The translations under genes were made by a program, and so were the position numbers. Below, piece by piece: positions 22,051-33,211 of a DNA stretch of 64,000 bases (its first letter is position 1; each line of letters starts with the position of its first letter). This DNA comes from Otatea glauca. Taxonomy: Eukaryota; Streptophyta; Magnoliopsida; Poales; Poaceae. The notes beneath the pieces were generated by a model. That model did not search any database. It saw nothing but the letters and a program-made list of their open reading frames with translations, and had not been told where the DNA came from. The DNA lies in contig CM070713.1 of NCBI GenBank assembly GCA_036346275.1, positions 71,168,382-71,232,381 of the forward strand. The letters are read 5' to 3'.

Positions 22051-22420
22051 TAATATCAATAATTTAAATTGAACAACGCTAATTAACTATCGCACTACAA
22101 ATACTACAATAGTAGAGTTCATATCTAATATCGCGAATCTACAAAAGAAGAACCGATTAAATTAAATCTAATATCAACCCTAATATTTTCATACAACATT
22201 AACTTACAATATTTTTCTACGCAACTAAAAAAATTTAATATCAATAATTAAATTGAACAACGCTAATTAACTATCGCACTACAAATACTACAATATTAGA
22301 GTTCATATCTAATATCGCGAATCTACAAAAGAAGAACCGATTAAATTAAATCTAATATCAACCCTAATATTTTCGTACAACATTAACCTACAATATTTTT
22401 CTACGCAACTAAACAAAATA
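22051..22420. repeat. 185-bp tandem duplication upstream of mudrA
   Basis: The block starting TAATATCAATAATT at 22051 is repeated from 22236 with very few differences. It is AT-rich and sits between the transposase start and the CT-rich leader, where it could alter promoter spacing. Confidence 0.85.
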
Positions 22421-22439
22421 AAAAATTTCGATTATACCT

Positions 22440-22620
22440 TTTCGCTTCTCTTCTTCTTCCTCTTTCTCCCTGCCCTCTCTCTCCTGAGCTCCCGGACGCC
22501 TCCCTCTCTCCCTCTCTCTCCCGGCTACCCTCCCCCCTCTCTCTCTCTCGGGCTCCCTCCCTCTCTCTGCCCGCCGGCGCCTCACTCCCCCTCGCTCGCT
22601 GTCTTTTTTCCCCCTCGCGC
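22440..22620. promoter_or_regulatory. CT-rich leader / promoter region of mudrA
   Basis: On the + strand this is almost pure pyrimidine (CTCTCTCC and CTTCTTCC runs). On the coding strand it is therefore a GA-rich tract between the inner terminal-repeat units and the transposase start, as in many plant promoters and 5' leaders. No TATA box is assigned. Confidence 0.4.
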
Positions 22621-22662
22621 CCAACGCTCACTCGTTTTCTTGTCTGGCCGAGCGACGCGTTT

Positions 22663-22977
22663 GTCGCCACACCGCTCGGCGAGTACTACATTTGTCGCCA
22701 CACCGTTCGGCGACCATCCGTTGTCGCCACGCCGTTCGGCGAAAACTGCACGGACGTTGCCACGCACGCGTACTTTACCTGTTGTCGCCCAACCGCTGGG
22801 CGATTACTGCTCTGTCGCCGAACCGTGTGGCGATTACCTCTTTGTCGCCGTACCATATGACGATTACTCGGTTGTCGCGATGCGGTTTGGCTACGGTGCA
22901 TTATTTTTGGAAAAAAAATATCTTACGTATTAATATCGCAATTAGTTTCATAAAATACATTATTTTAAAAAAAATCC
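22663..22977. repeat. MULE right terminal inverted repeat with seven hairpin units
   Basis: Units at 22784, 22814, 22844 and 22874 are inverted copies of the four left units on the same 30-bp period. Three further units (22663-22683, 22694-22714, 22723-22743), such as GTCGCCACACCGTTCGGCGAC, have 8-10 bp spacers and no counterpart of equal quality at the left end. The outer AT-rich part, 22895-22977, mirrors 15467-15540. Confidence 0.88.
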
Positions 22978-22986
22978 GAAGCTGCA

Positions 22987-23371
22987 GGAGTTGGTGAGGA
23001 TACTGCGAGCAAGTGCCCAGCCGGAGGTCAACATTGTGAATCAACGTCAACAGAAAAAGGCCATAATAATGGTATCTCTAAGAGTGGTTGGATTGTCTGA
23101 AAACTTGACATATGTTGGTGTTGCGAGTTGCATACTGCTACTTCGTCAGATGATCCGATCTATCGACCTGCTTTTGTTTGAGGGGCTGTCAGGGCCTCAG
23201 AGGGTGGTCACTCCTATACAACTATGAATGAACAGTCGAGTTGGCTTGTGGGTCAGCATTTTTCGGTGTGAAAGGTGTGTACGCTGTACCGTTTCAGAAT
23301 CGTGCAGCTTATCGCAATCTTTGATTGATTCTCTTGTGCTAAAAGACAGGAATTCCGTGGAAGCTGCTGCT

Positions 23372-23412
<41 letters not shown>

Positions 23413-24029
23413 TGCTGCTTCTCTCTCTCTCTCCCGTTTGTATTTCGTGTCAAAGTTGGCTTCAGAAAATTCTAACTTCTTCTTAGCCATTCAGAAAAAT
23501 TAACTTTTCTGTTTTAGCAATGTTGAAATTATTTGAAAACATAACTCTACGTTCTACAGTCCGATCTAAGAAAAGCTTTTATTATATTATATTATATTAT
23601 ATTATATTACTGTAAATGTCTCGTAATAATGTTGCCACCCACTGTCTACAAAACAATTCTTATCGCATCAGTAAAGTGAAGGAGGAAGCCACGGTCATTG
23701 GAATGGAATCGCACTTTATAAAGTTGCATCACTGATAAAGTGATAATAAAGCACATATATAAAGAGGAGCATCTAGTGGCAACACCATCCGTAATGTGAG
23801 ACTAGTACTTTGGGTACCACCGCTGCGGTACGGCCATTATTAAGATTACACAAAAAGACCAGACCGAGACCTAACTAAATGGAGTACAGTGTGTTGCAAC
23901 CAAGCGGAAAGGAAATCAGAAGATTTGTTGCATCTTAGAAGAATTTTTTCCCAGAACAAATGCAATTGCCAAATCCTCCGATGGCCACCACCAAACCGAC
24001 CGGCACACTTCAAGCAGTACTCAAACGCT
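22987..24029. repeat. Intergenic with microsatellites
   Basis: No gene recognised. A (CT)19 run lies at about 23373-23410, flanked on both sides by GCTGCTGCT. A pentanucleotide (ATTAT)n run lies at about 23579-23609. The right 300 bp may include the 3' UTR of the glutamine synthetase gene. Confidence 0.7.
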
Positions 24030-27000
24030 TCAGGGCCTCCAGACGATGGTGGTCTGGGCGATCATCGAGGTGACCACGTAGGGGTCCATGTTGGACGCCG
24101 GCCGGCGGTCCTCGAAGTAGCCCTTGCCGTTCTGCTCCGTCTCGCGGCCCACGCGGACCGACGCGCCACGGTTTGCAACTCCCTGCAGAGCAAGTAGGAT
24201 TGCTCATGGTTTTCAGGATCAGGCTTGTGACAAAATATGAATTCAGGTAATTCAGAACAAGAAGACGAATGCAACGCATACCCAGCTGAAGGTGTTGATG
24301 TCGGCGGTCTCGTGCTTGCCGGTGAGACGGCGCTCGTTGCCTTCACCGTAGGCGGAAATGTGCTCCCTGTGCCTCAGCTTGAGCTTCTCGATCGCCGCCT
24401 TGATGACCTCGTAGCCACCATCGTTCCTCATAGACTTGGTGCTGAATGCAAGGCAACCGTGATTAGCAGTGTGGTACAATGAAGTGGACACAAGCATGTC
24501 AATCTGTCCGAACATCTTCATCTTACCTGTAGTTTGTGTGAGCACCAGCGCCGTTCCAGTCGCCTGGGATGGGCTTCGGGTCAAAAGAGACGACGACACT
24601 GGCAATCTCGGTGATCCTCTAAAAAAAGGGAGTGTAGCATTTAATCACAAGAATTTAAACAGAATGACTACTATTTGAGATGCCATTCAATCACAAGAAT
24701 GTGAACAGAATAAGATCACACTACTATTTGAGATCAACTTGATAGAATAATATCATACCTCAAGAATGTAGCGAGCAACCCACACTTGGTCACCGGCAGA
24801 AATGCCAATAACCGGACCAACTTGGAACTCCCACTGAAAACCAATCATAATGTTACCATGGGTAGGAGGAAGACAGTAATTTTAAGACACAGACAATGGC
24901 AATGTGCACCAGTATTTCACCTGTCCTGGCATGACTTCTCCGTTGATGCCACTGATGTTAATGCCAGCGTAGAGGCAGGCCTTGTAGTGGGAGTCAACTA
25001 TGTCGCGGCCAAACGACTTGTCAGCACCGGTACCACAGTAGTAAGGACCCTAAACGCACAGCAAATTAGGATTAGGTAAGGTCACACTCCAGCATACTTA
25101 GTACGAAATCAAGCAAGCCAGCCCTAAGCAAACAAAGAAATGAGATGTACCTGAGGACCAGGGAATCCACCAACGGGCCAGCCAAGAGGCCAGCTGATAT
25201 CCTTCTGTAGGAGGGTGTATTCCTGCTCAATACCGTACCTGCCATTGCAAGAACAATATGGTCAGTCAGTCAATCGTCATCCAAAATGATTAGAAGATTG
25301 TTTGAAGTGTTGTGAATTAAGGAAATATTTACACACCAGGGCTCTTCAGCAGCAACCTCAGGGTTGCTAAAGATCTTGGCAGCATTATGTCTCTTGTTGG
25401 TGGGGATTGGCTCGCCAGCTGGGGTGTAGCAATCGCACATGACCTGCAGGTCATGTGAATTTAGTACGTGATATCAATTATTGGAGAAGGTAACGAAATG
25501 ACCCGTTGGATTCCTCAACTATAGTTTGGTAGACCAGACAATCACACCCAATAGGCGAAAATACTGAACTTTCGTATCTGAGTCGTCCTAATACAATTTG
25601 CAAAAGCAGATCAAGATTCCAAATCCATTATTGCATAAGGAACAGGTAAGAACTACGGTGGATCCAAATAATTCAACTCCTACATCAGAACGGACTAAAT
25701 TTTATTGTTTTTCAATATAGCACACCCCATGCATAGTTGACCTGAAGAGCAGCACACCATCTTTTCATAAACATGCATTGATCTGAGTTGGATCAGTCAA
25801 CCGTAGCAATCAACACGGATTACTATACTACTACAGGTCACTTCATGATATTACTAAAATTGGTCACTTACAAGGATATTGTTTCCCCTCCTGAATGGGT
25901 CCTTGAAGATAGCCTGTGGGCTGCAAGATGGCACGTGCACAAGGGAGAATAAAAAATTACTCCTTGCATCCAAGTAAAGACATGAACACAAGGTCAGAAA
26001 GCTTGGCCTGATGACACTTACTAAAGGATGACCTCGCTGTCTTCACCGGGGGCCTGGCCGGTGCTGGAGCCGTCGTAGTTCCATTTAGGCAGCTTTCTGG
26101 GATCGGTCACCGGGCCGGCGAGGGTCTGCACTAACCGGATCGATATAATAATTAACAAAAAGAATTCGGCAAGCTCTGATATAAGCGCAAGAGCAGCTCA
26201 GTGGATAGCTTGGCAGAAAAGTGATAAGCCACAACAAACAGGATCATGGGGTCCTTGTGCTGGGAATCTATATCTTACCCTGGCCTTGCTCCTGAGATCC
26301 ATGCCAGATCCACCAATCCTGCATTAAAAAAAAGGTAAAAGATGGAAACCAGAAACAATCCAACCAACTTCTGACAACTTATCACCATGGTTTACTGAGC
26401 ACAGTATAATATAATATAAGAAACGGCTAACAACAAAAGCTTGCATCTTTGACCGTAATACGCGCAGTTAGGAGATTAACCGATGCAGCAGCCAGCAACC
26501 GGTTAGGGGAGCAAACAAAGCATATGCCCGTGGGCCGTGGCAGTTGCACAGAAACGCCATACACGCGTAACACGCAGAGGACCAGGTGGCAGACAGAGGC
26601 TGCCGCTCTAGAGATTCTCCCCCAGCAAGACAAACACCAAGGCGTACCGCTAGTACGGGCAGTAAGTACCGCATCTCCCTTAATAAAGCATATCAGAACC
26701 GGAGTCAAATACTAAGTCGTGAGAAAAAAAGAAACAACAAAAAAAAACCTCGTTTTCTACTTGATGACATGAACAGGGGAAAGCAAAACTGATCGAAGGA
26801 ACAGAGGCGCAGAACAGAGAGGCAGAAAGGAAGAGGAAAAGGTGGCAACGTACTGCCGCCGCCACAACCGATTCACACGCGAATCATAAAGGAGAAAAAG
26901 AAGAGAAATAACCCACTACGAATCTGCGCAGAATATGAGGAGCCCGCCCGCCACCCAAAAATCCCCCCGAAAGAAAGATCCCTCCTCTCCGCGGAACAGG

Positions 27001-27149
27001 CGCCAAGAACCCGTTCCCGTCGTCTAAAACTAAAAAAGGTGATAGCGCGTAGAGAAAGAGACAATCACGGCGTACCATATGTACTCGGCGATGATCTTCT
27101 CGGTGGTGTCGCAGAGGTTGAGGTTGACGAGATCGGTGAGGCAGGCCAT
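24030..27149 (-). CDS. GLN1: Cytosolic glutamine synthetase (GS1), 11 exons, 356 aa
   Basis: Makes glutamine from glutamate, ammonium and ATP in the cytosol; GS1 works in ammonium assimilation and nitrogen remobilisation as an octamer or decamer. Exons: 27149-27076, 26318-26279, 26125-26022, 25920-25872, 25443-25337, 25238-25151, 25049-24921, 24833-24759, 24618-24527, 24441-24282, 24182-24030. All borders are GT-AG, and the 1071 nt give exactly 356 residues, the usual GS1 length. Visible signatures: MACLTDLVNLNL start, KWNYDGSSTGQAPG, GIEQEYTLLQKD, INGEVMPGQWEFQVG, NGAGAHTNYSTKSMR with the catalytic His at 249, and NGKGYFEDRRPASNMDPY. There is no transit peptide, so it is not the plastid GS2. 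The N-terminus fits the rice GS1;1 / maize Gln1-3 group. The C-terminus (AQTTIVWRP) differs slightly from the AETTIIWKP I recall for that group. Intact. Confidence 0.97.
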
Positions 27150-27252
27150 GGCGGAGGCGACGGAGACGGAAGGCAGCTGCGGGCAGACGGGGAGCTGAGT
27201 TGGGAAGGGGTTGCGGTGGTGGTGCGAGGCGAGGAAGAGATCGGGAGGGCGG

Positions 27253-27260
27253 CTATATAA
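27253..27260 (-). promoter_or_regulatory. TATA box of the glutamine synthetase gene
   Basis: The minus strand reads TTATATAG about 105 bp upstream of the start codon at 27149, leaving a leader of about 70-75 nt. The region between is GC-rich. Confidence 0.6.
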
Positions 27261-27725
27261 TGGCGACGACCACCCAGGGAAACCAGTTGCCTCGCACAGT
27301 GATACGCATCCGTATACGGATTCGTTTCAACAGAAAAAATGTATTATTTCGCGTATATATCTGCATTATACGGTTGTATACCGAAGCAACACTCCTTTTT
27401 CGAGTTCCGCGTATAAGATATTCAGTTATTTGATCGACGGGGTGGTGCGCGATGTTACAGCTTTTACACCTGATGCTTGCCCAGTCCAGCGGATGACATG
27501 TGGGTCCAACCTAGATGGCCCCAACTGTCAGTGAGGGTTTGAGGTGAGAGCAATTCGAAAGCAGTTTGTTGCAGAAAAATAATATACTTCGAGCTGCAGC
27601 CTTATCAGCAAGCACTGGCCGATTTATAATGAGTTCCAAGAATAGCGGTTAAAGAAAAGAAAAAAGAACGCGTAACTTTTTCCGATGCTTTGGAAAAAGC
27701 CCAAAACGGAAAAGAATCTTTACTA
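27261..27725. promoter_or_regulatory. Upstream region of the glutamine synthetase gene
   Basis: No gene. This is the only unique-looking DNA between the TATA box and the Stowaway MITE at 27726, so proximal control elements of the gene should lie here. No specific binding site is claimed. Confidence 0.4.
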
Positions 27726-28298
27726 CTCCCTCCTTTGGTAAATATAAAGACAAGTACAATAATAGAGCCAGCTGCTTGCTCTATCTCCTATCTATATCAT
27801 CTAAAATAAACAGTAAAGTCAGCTTATACAATAGTTATCTCTAAAGGTTGGCTCTAAATATCATGCATTAACTATCTCTCTTCTACATAACTAATTTATC
27901 TATACTCCCGTACAATGCTTACTAATAAATAAGAGTCAAGTCTCTTCTCTCTCATCTTTTCTCACTCTTTTATATAGGACAAAACTGACGTGGACATGCT
28001 AAGAGTAAGCTGATGTGGCTTTATTGTACATGCTCTAAGACGTATTTTAATTTTGTACAAGGATTAAAGTTATGGTGAAATTGAGAAAGATATGAGAGGA
28101 AATGACTTACATACCCCTCTTAATTGTCTTAGAAGATGAGAGATAATGCTTTGTATAGGTGATAATAAATAAATGCATATGGTTGAGAGAGAATAAATAG
28201 GGGTATAGGTGGAAAGGTTCATTAATTCTACATGCACGCCTTATATTTTTAAACAAAACTATTTAAACTATATGATTTATATTTATCAACAGAGGGAG
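27726..28298. mobile_element. Stowaway MITE, interrupted by a nested Tourist-like MITE
   Basis: The left end CTCCCTCCTTTGGTAAATATAA and the reverse complement of the right end (CTCCCTCTGTTGATAAATATAA) match closely. TA lies on both sides (27724-27725 and 28299-28300), the Stowaway target. Removing the 288-bp insertion at 27748-28035 restores a typical element of under 300 bp. Confidence 0.85.
27748..28035. mobile_element. Tourist-like MITE nested in the Stowaway element
   Basis: Flanked by TAA on both sides (27745-27747 and 28036-28038). Ends are inverted: AGACAAGTACAATAATAG at left and, read backward, GAGCATGTACAATAAAG at right. Non-coding. The 3-bp TAA duplication fits Tourist/Harbinger-type mobility. 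Confidence 0.75.
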
Positions 28299-28314
28299 TA
28301 CTTTACTTCTGGTT

Positions 28315-29173
28315 CAGGGTGTGTTTGGTATGCATGGTTTTATATTCTTATGAAATCTAATATTCCTTTTAATATAATTATTGGTAAACATATTATCATT
28401 AATATAAGATTATAACGTTTGGTTGATCCGAAGGAAACTACAAAATAAGTCTTAATAATAGCTCAAACATTTCGTGTCAAGAACTAACAAGTCCACAAAA
28501 TTAAATGCTTGGATTTGAAATGTCAAACCTCGAATGTTAACATTTCTAAACTTTAAATTTAAAACTAACATTTTAAATTTTACAAGTTAAAAATATAGCA
28601 TTCAAAAATTTTAGTTTTTTGTTTTTTCTTAAATTTGAGTTTCGGAATTTAAAATCTAAGGATTTGAAACTTCCAAAATGCAAATTTATAAAATTTTAAT
28701 ATCTAAAATACATAAATTGAAATTCTAAAATTTAAGATTCAAATATCATAAAATGGATTTTCAAAATACATAAATTTTAATTGTCTAAATTTAAGAATTT
28801 GAAATTCAGGATTCAAATTTTGATATTTGGGTTTAGAAATTCATATTTTGGAAAAAAATTCCATAACTCAGATAATCAAATATTAAAATAAATCATAATT
28901 TGGATTTGAATTCTGAAAGTTTAAAATTTGTCTGTGACAAATTAAAGCAAATGATAAAAAGTGTAATAACAAATACTCCTTTTCCCTGGTAATCTAGGAT
29001 AGACATCCTTTTCTATAGGAAACATGTTCTTGGAATTGATGGCAATGTGATTCCCTAGGTAATCTTAGATTCCTAGTCAAATTATTGATTATTTTACCAA
29101 ACAAGATAATTTTGTAGGATTACCGAATAATTCCTAGTAATCCTGAGAGGATTCCACCAACTGAACACTCCTG
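28315..29173. mobile_element. Probable hAT-type non-autonomous element, very AT-rich
   Basis: The left end CAGGGTGTGTTTGGT and the reverse complement of the right end (CAGGAGTGTTCAGTTGGT) match, and both start with the CAGG typical of hAT and related grass elements. The interior is AT-rich with many TTTAAAATT-like blocks and no gene. The 8 bp on each side do not match, so the call rests on the termini only. Confidence 0.5.
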
Positions 29174-29576
29174 AGAAGAAGGCAATGGTAGTGGTTCATC
29201 TTTCTCTCTTACTCCACCTTCTCTGTGTACCTTCTAAAAAAACTCTAACAAAGACAAAAAAAAACAATATATCAACAAACAAATTCCATCTCCCTAAACA
29301 TTTTCTAACAGAAAAAACAATTCACCAATGAATAAATTATATCACCTAAAATCTCTAACAAAAATAAATAAAAACTAGCAAAGCAATTCCACACGCTTGG
29401 CGAAACCAACAACATGAAGACACGACAGGACCGAGTGTGGAGGCGGAGCCGAGTGCATGTGTTGGACAAGTCAATCCCGACGATCAACGTGACTTGTGAG
29501 GAGTAATATGAGTTTTTTTAACCTCTAATAAAACTGGAACATTTGAATAGTTGAATAAAAATTATTGGATTCAATC
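29174..29576. other. Intergenic, no gene recognised
   Basis: I see no gene or clear repeat. Confidence 0.4.
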
Positions 29577-29584
29577 ACCCTACC

Positions 29585-29955
29585 CAGGGTTTGCAATATG
29601 TCGATAATCGCTCATATCGAGCCGGTACGGTGTATAATACCGATCGGTAAACCGGTTAAATTTAAAAAATCAAAAAAAAAATTTGCGACATAAATATCGC
29701 GATAATCACCGAATATCGAACGAAAATTGTTTACAAAATCAACTGCCGAAGAACACAAGTTCACAAAATTTTGGTCAATTATCGAGGCATATCGAGCGAT
29801 TATTGATCGGTGAAAATCGATATTTTTTTTGAATTTTTTCTTCAATATTTTTGATTTCGAAACCATTCGATTTCAACCAATCTTCAACCTAATTTTTTTG
29901 ATTTTCAAAAATCTTGATATTCTCTGTTATCACCGTATCGATATTATGAACCCTT
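29585..29955. mobile_element. hAT-type MITE, 371 bp, with 8-bp target duplication
   Basis: ACCCTACC flanks both ends (29577-29584 and 29956-29963), an exact 8-bp duplication. The left end is CAGGGTTTGCAATATGTCGATAA and the reverse complement of the right end is AAGGGTTCATAATATCGATA, clearly related. The interior repeats TATCGA/TCGATA-type motifs. Non-coding. Confidence 0.82.
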
Positions 29956-29963
29956 ACCCTACC

Positions 29964-30834
29964 TAAAGTCACCCCACGGCCCACGGCCGCACGCTACCTG
30001 CCTCTCTGCGCGCCAGTGGGATTGAAGATTCGGGGTTTCTTTTTGGGGCCAGGGATCTTCTACCACATGCGAAAAAATTACACAGTGTTTTTCTGGTTCT
30101 TTGCAATGTCATGCATCCAGTAAAGGAGTAGTTAAATTTTTTTGACATCCTTATTGAGATGTTATTGTTTAGGCATAGAAAAGTCAATTAGAACTGGGGC
30201 TAGTATTAGCGTACATCTTCTGTGGTTTGTCTAGGTAATTTTCTCACCACTTTCTAAGACTCCGTTTGAAATATAAGAAGAGTATTTCCCCCCTAATTCT
30301 TGTATGAAATGAACAACCGGTTCCTAGGCTCCAAGCATAACCTAAAATGAGAGGTGTTTTGGGAACAGTTGAAAGCGCCATTAGTGTTTTTTTAGAATCA
30401 GATCCATTAGAGTTTGTAATAAGTTTTTAACCAAGATTCACGAGGAGGAAATCAGTCGATTACGAGCTGAAGCGCACGTGAGGTACGTAACACGAGTGAA
30501 AAGGTGTGAATTGATGGAGTGCCAGCACATCAGTGACACACCCAATGTGTGTAGCAGTAGTAGTAGTACCTTGTGGTGCTTTTCAGTACACGGGTGCGGT
30601 GAATCTCATCTTTCCACGTTTGTTCTGAATCTTAGGGACCCTATTAATCGCTGATTCCGTATTCGTATTTGACAGAATTACCCCCAACTTAGGTATCTGT
30701 GGTTGTGGATACGTGTGGCGAGGACTACCGAGTATGAAAAGTCTAACTTAGGTAAATTACTCCCGATCTAACTTTTTTAACTTACAAAAAAAAGTCTATC
30801 ATCTTTCGTATACAAGTGAGGCAGAGTGACACAG
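29964..30834. other. Intergenic, no gene recognised
   Basis: No coding signature seen. The left end has a GC-rich patch; the right part is ordinary AT-rich DNA up to the Copia remnant. Confidence 0.4.
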
Positions 30835-30999
30835 TGTACACGTAGCATGAAAAAAATCAGTAAATAGGAGAGATATATGAACCTATATCTTGTGTCTCTA
30901 TTTTAATCTCGTGTTTATGCGATTTTGATTGGTTAAAAAAGATCTCGATACATAACGCGTTGTTAGCACAATAGTGTTTCTGAGCGAAGTCCATTCACA

Positions 31000-31892
31000 C
31001 TTCAAAAATTGTTGCTTGATCTTTGCCAAATTATTTAGTCTCTCCCTAATTTTCTATTTTCTAATCCGACTGATATCTCACCATGGGTGGGATTGGCATT
31101 GACCAAACCATGGCCAACGTTTCGCGCCTTGACGTGATTGCTTCTGTTTCATGCCTTGGTATTCTTCGGCTATCGATTCACACATTGACGTGATCGGCGT
31201 TTGTGTCGCGCCTTGGCATCGGGCAGCGCCGTGGCACTACCAAATTGATGCACCGACTGTTGGATCCGTTGTAGCGTGGCTGATGTTGTGCCGTGCCTTG
31301 TGCCTGGTCGATGGTCGATCGGTGGCAAACTGTCGCTGCCATGTACCTCTTCGTGGTGAGAACACCAAACACCGTCGAGACCACGTTGCGTGGTGGCTTG
31401 TCGAAGACTGTCTTCATCGCGTCGTGAGAGCAGACAGGATGCCACACTGTGAATGTGGGATGTTGCCGATGATCTCGCCATGGCAAAACGCCAGACGTCG
31501 CCATCGTCAATCCGTCGGGCTGACTGTGCCTGGGACGCCATCGTTGTCGCATGTAGGACGTGGTCGGGCATCGCAATCAACGTGATGTGAGTGTATCATG
31601 CTGGAAACGCCACCATCGCCATGCCATGTTCATGGGTCAGCTGAATCGTTGTTGTCGGTTTCCTTGCCGTTTTGGGCGCCGAGATGTCACCTCAACATTC
31701 CATTAAGGGATAAGGCTGGTGGGTCACTGTCGTGTCGCGATGCGTGGGAATACGGGCAACATTGTACCTCCAAGCCATGCTAAGCTGGAGCAAAACCGCC
31801 ACTGTCATCGTGTGCGACACATGTGTAGGCTACTGTCGAACACCAGAGCCAGGGGAGCATCGGGCCTAGAGGATATTCGGTGATGATGCACC
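31000..31892. other. GC-rich segment of unknown origin inside the Copia remnant
   Basis: Open in several frames on both strands (about 31150-31585) with similar length, so coding is unsupported. Phrases such as CGCGCCTTGGCAT and TTGACGTGATnG recur. It does not match the gag region expected here. It may be an unrelated insertion. Confidence 0.35.
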
Positions 31893-31897
31893 GTATG

Positions 31898-32841
31898 TGT
31901 CGGCGTTTCGGGCACCGGCAAGTAAATTTGTAAGTCTAAGGGGCCGCGCGTTCCACTCCCTGAATGGTTAGACTCAGAAATCCAAGATGTATACTGGTTC
32001 GGGCCGAAGGTCCCTACTCCAGTTCGTGTGGTATCGTTGTATTCCCTTTAGTACAGATGACTGCACAAAGTTTACAAGCGAGAGTGCTAATGGCTTAGCA
32101 AGATGAGTTCGATTGTCATCCTCCCTCTCCTACGGGGGTTCCTGCCTCCTTTTATACGAAAGGAAGGGGCAGGTTACATCGAGAATTGGGAGAGGACGAG
32201 ATGACCTACACTAGGAGCTTCGGTTCTTCGCTCTGCTGACTCGTCATCGCCCGTCTTTGCCCATGCTGGGTCGGTAGCTTAGTTGGTCAGGGCGGTTAGG
32301 TATTTCCCCGGGAAACGGCGTACCTGCCCTCTGCGAACCTTACGAGTGTTGACGTTGCTGCGTCTGACGAGGGTGCTGCCTCGGGAGAGGGCGTGTCTTC
32401 GTACTGTATGTGACCGACTGATGGGACTGAGAGCATGACTTCGGTCAGTCATTAAACCTTCTAGGGAAGGAGCCACCTGCCCTTGTATAGTCACTTCGAT
32501 TGACCCCGTTCGTGGGGTACGTGGCTGTTGGCTGGTAGAGGCTTCGACACGCGACCCTTGGCAGGGGTTTGTGATCGGAGTCAGGGGATCCCGACCCGCT
32601 GCGAGGGTCGGGAGCTCTGCTTGGTCGGAGCCGGGGGGGGTCCCGTCTCGTGGCGGGGGTCGAAAGCCCCACTCGTTCGGAGACACTTCCCTCGGTCGGT
32701 CGGGAAGGGGTGTCTTGTGTAGCCTTGCAGGTGCTTCGGTCGGTAATGGGCTGGGAGCGGCCTGTTGGGCTTGAGCTGTGCTTGAGGCTGCCGGCTCGTC
32801 GCTTTGGGCCGTTGGGGTACCCTTGTTATAAGTATTCGTCA
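31898..32841 (+). mobile_element. Solo LTR, 944 bp, with 5-bp target duplication
   Basis: Starts TGTCGGCGTTTCGGG and ends ATTCGTCA; GTATG lies on both sides (31893-31897 and 32842-32846). No internal retrotransposon DNA remains, so it arose by recombination between two LTRs. An inverted copy is at 60001-60950. The TGTCGG start recalls grass Gypsy elements, but family is not established. Confidence 0.93.
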
Positions 32842-32929
32842 GTATGATTATGCGCCATATGATCATTATGCACCTATTCTAAGCCCAAGGAAGAGGCTAA
32901 ATCCTTGAAGAAGTCATGCTGGCTTTAAA

Positions 32930-33211
32930 ATGATCAAAGGTATTCAAAAGAAACCATATCAACCCCAAGTGAAACATCAAGAGAATCTTAAAGAGGTAAA
33001 TGCCAAGAAGAGCATAAACTTGAGTGTCACATGTGCTAAATGTGATTGTTCGGGACACAAATTCAAGAGATATAAAACTGCTAAGCACTTAGTGGAGGCA
33101 TATAAAAAGACAAAAGCAAAATGTTCTACCGAGTTGAGTAGAATTGATAAAATATTAAGTGAAGATTCACCATATGTGCCTTGGTTATATCAAATGAAAG
33201 TTCCAAGATAA
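32930..33211 (+). pseudogene. Copia gag remnant with CCHC zinc knuckle
   Basis: A 93-codon open frame. Residues about 35-48 read CAKCDCSGHKFKRY, a degenerate form of the CxxCxxxGHxxxxC knuckle of Copia gag: the last Cys is replaced. Lys-rich flanks and an ETYKK-like tail fit gag. The N-terminal gag domain is not seen. Confidence 0.7.

Larger units (their letters stand above)
15467..22977 (-). mobile_element. Mutator-like element (MULE), 7.5 kb, three genes
   Basis: Long terminal inverted repeats (about 15467-15660 and 22775-22977) bracket a mudrA-type transposase gene and two cargo genes, all read leftward. The flanks GAAGTTGCG (15458-15466) and GAAGCTGCA (22978-22986) agree at 7 of 9 positions, fitting the 9-bp duplication typical of Mutator elements after some decay. 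The gene order from the right is transposase, ORF2, ORF3. All three genes carry premature stops, so this copy is dead, but gene structure is otherwise well preserved. Confidence 0.88.

Noticed and set aside
22401..22670. Arg/Glu/Gly-rich frames on the minus strand
   Set aside because: They are translations of a CT-rich (GA on the other strand) low-complexity tract and of the terminal-repeat array.
23197..23503. Frames with RERERE or LSLSLS runs
   Set aside because: They arise from the (CT)n microsatellite.
32279..32866. A 195-codon minus-strand frame
   Set aside because: It lies wholly within the solo LTR, and the inverted copy at 60001-60950 has a differently broken frame.
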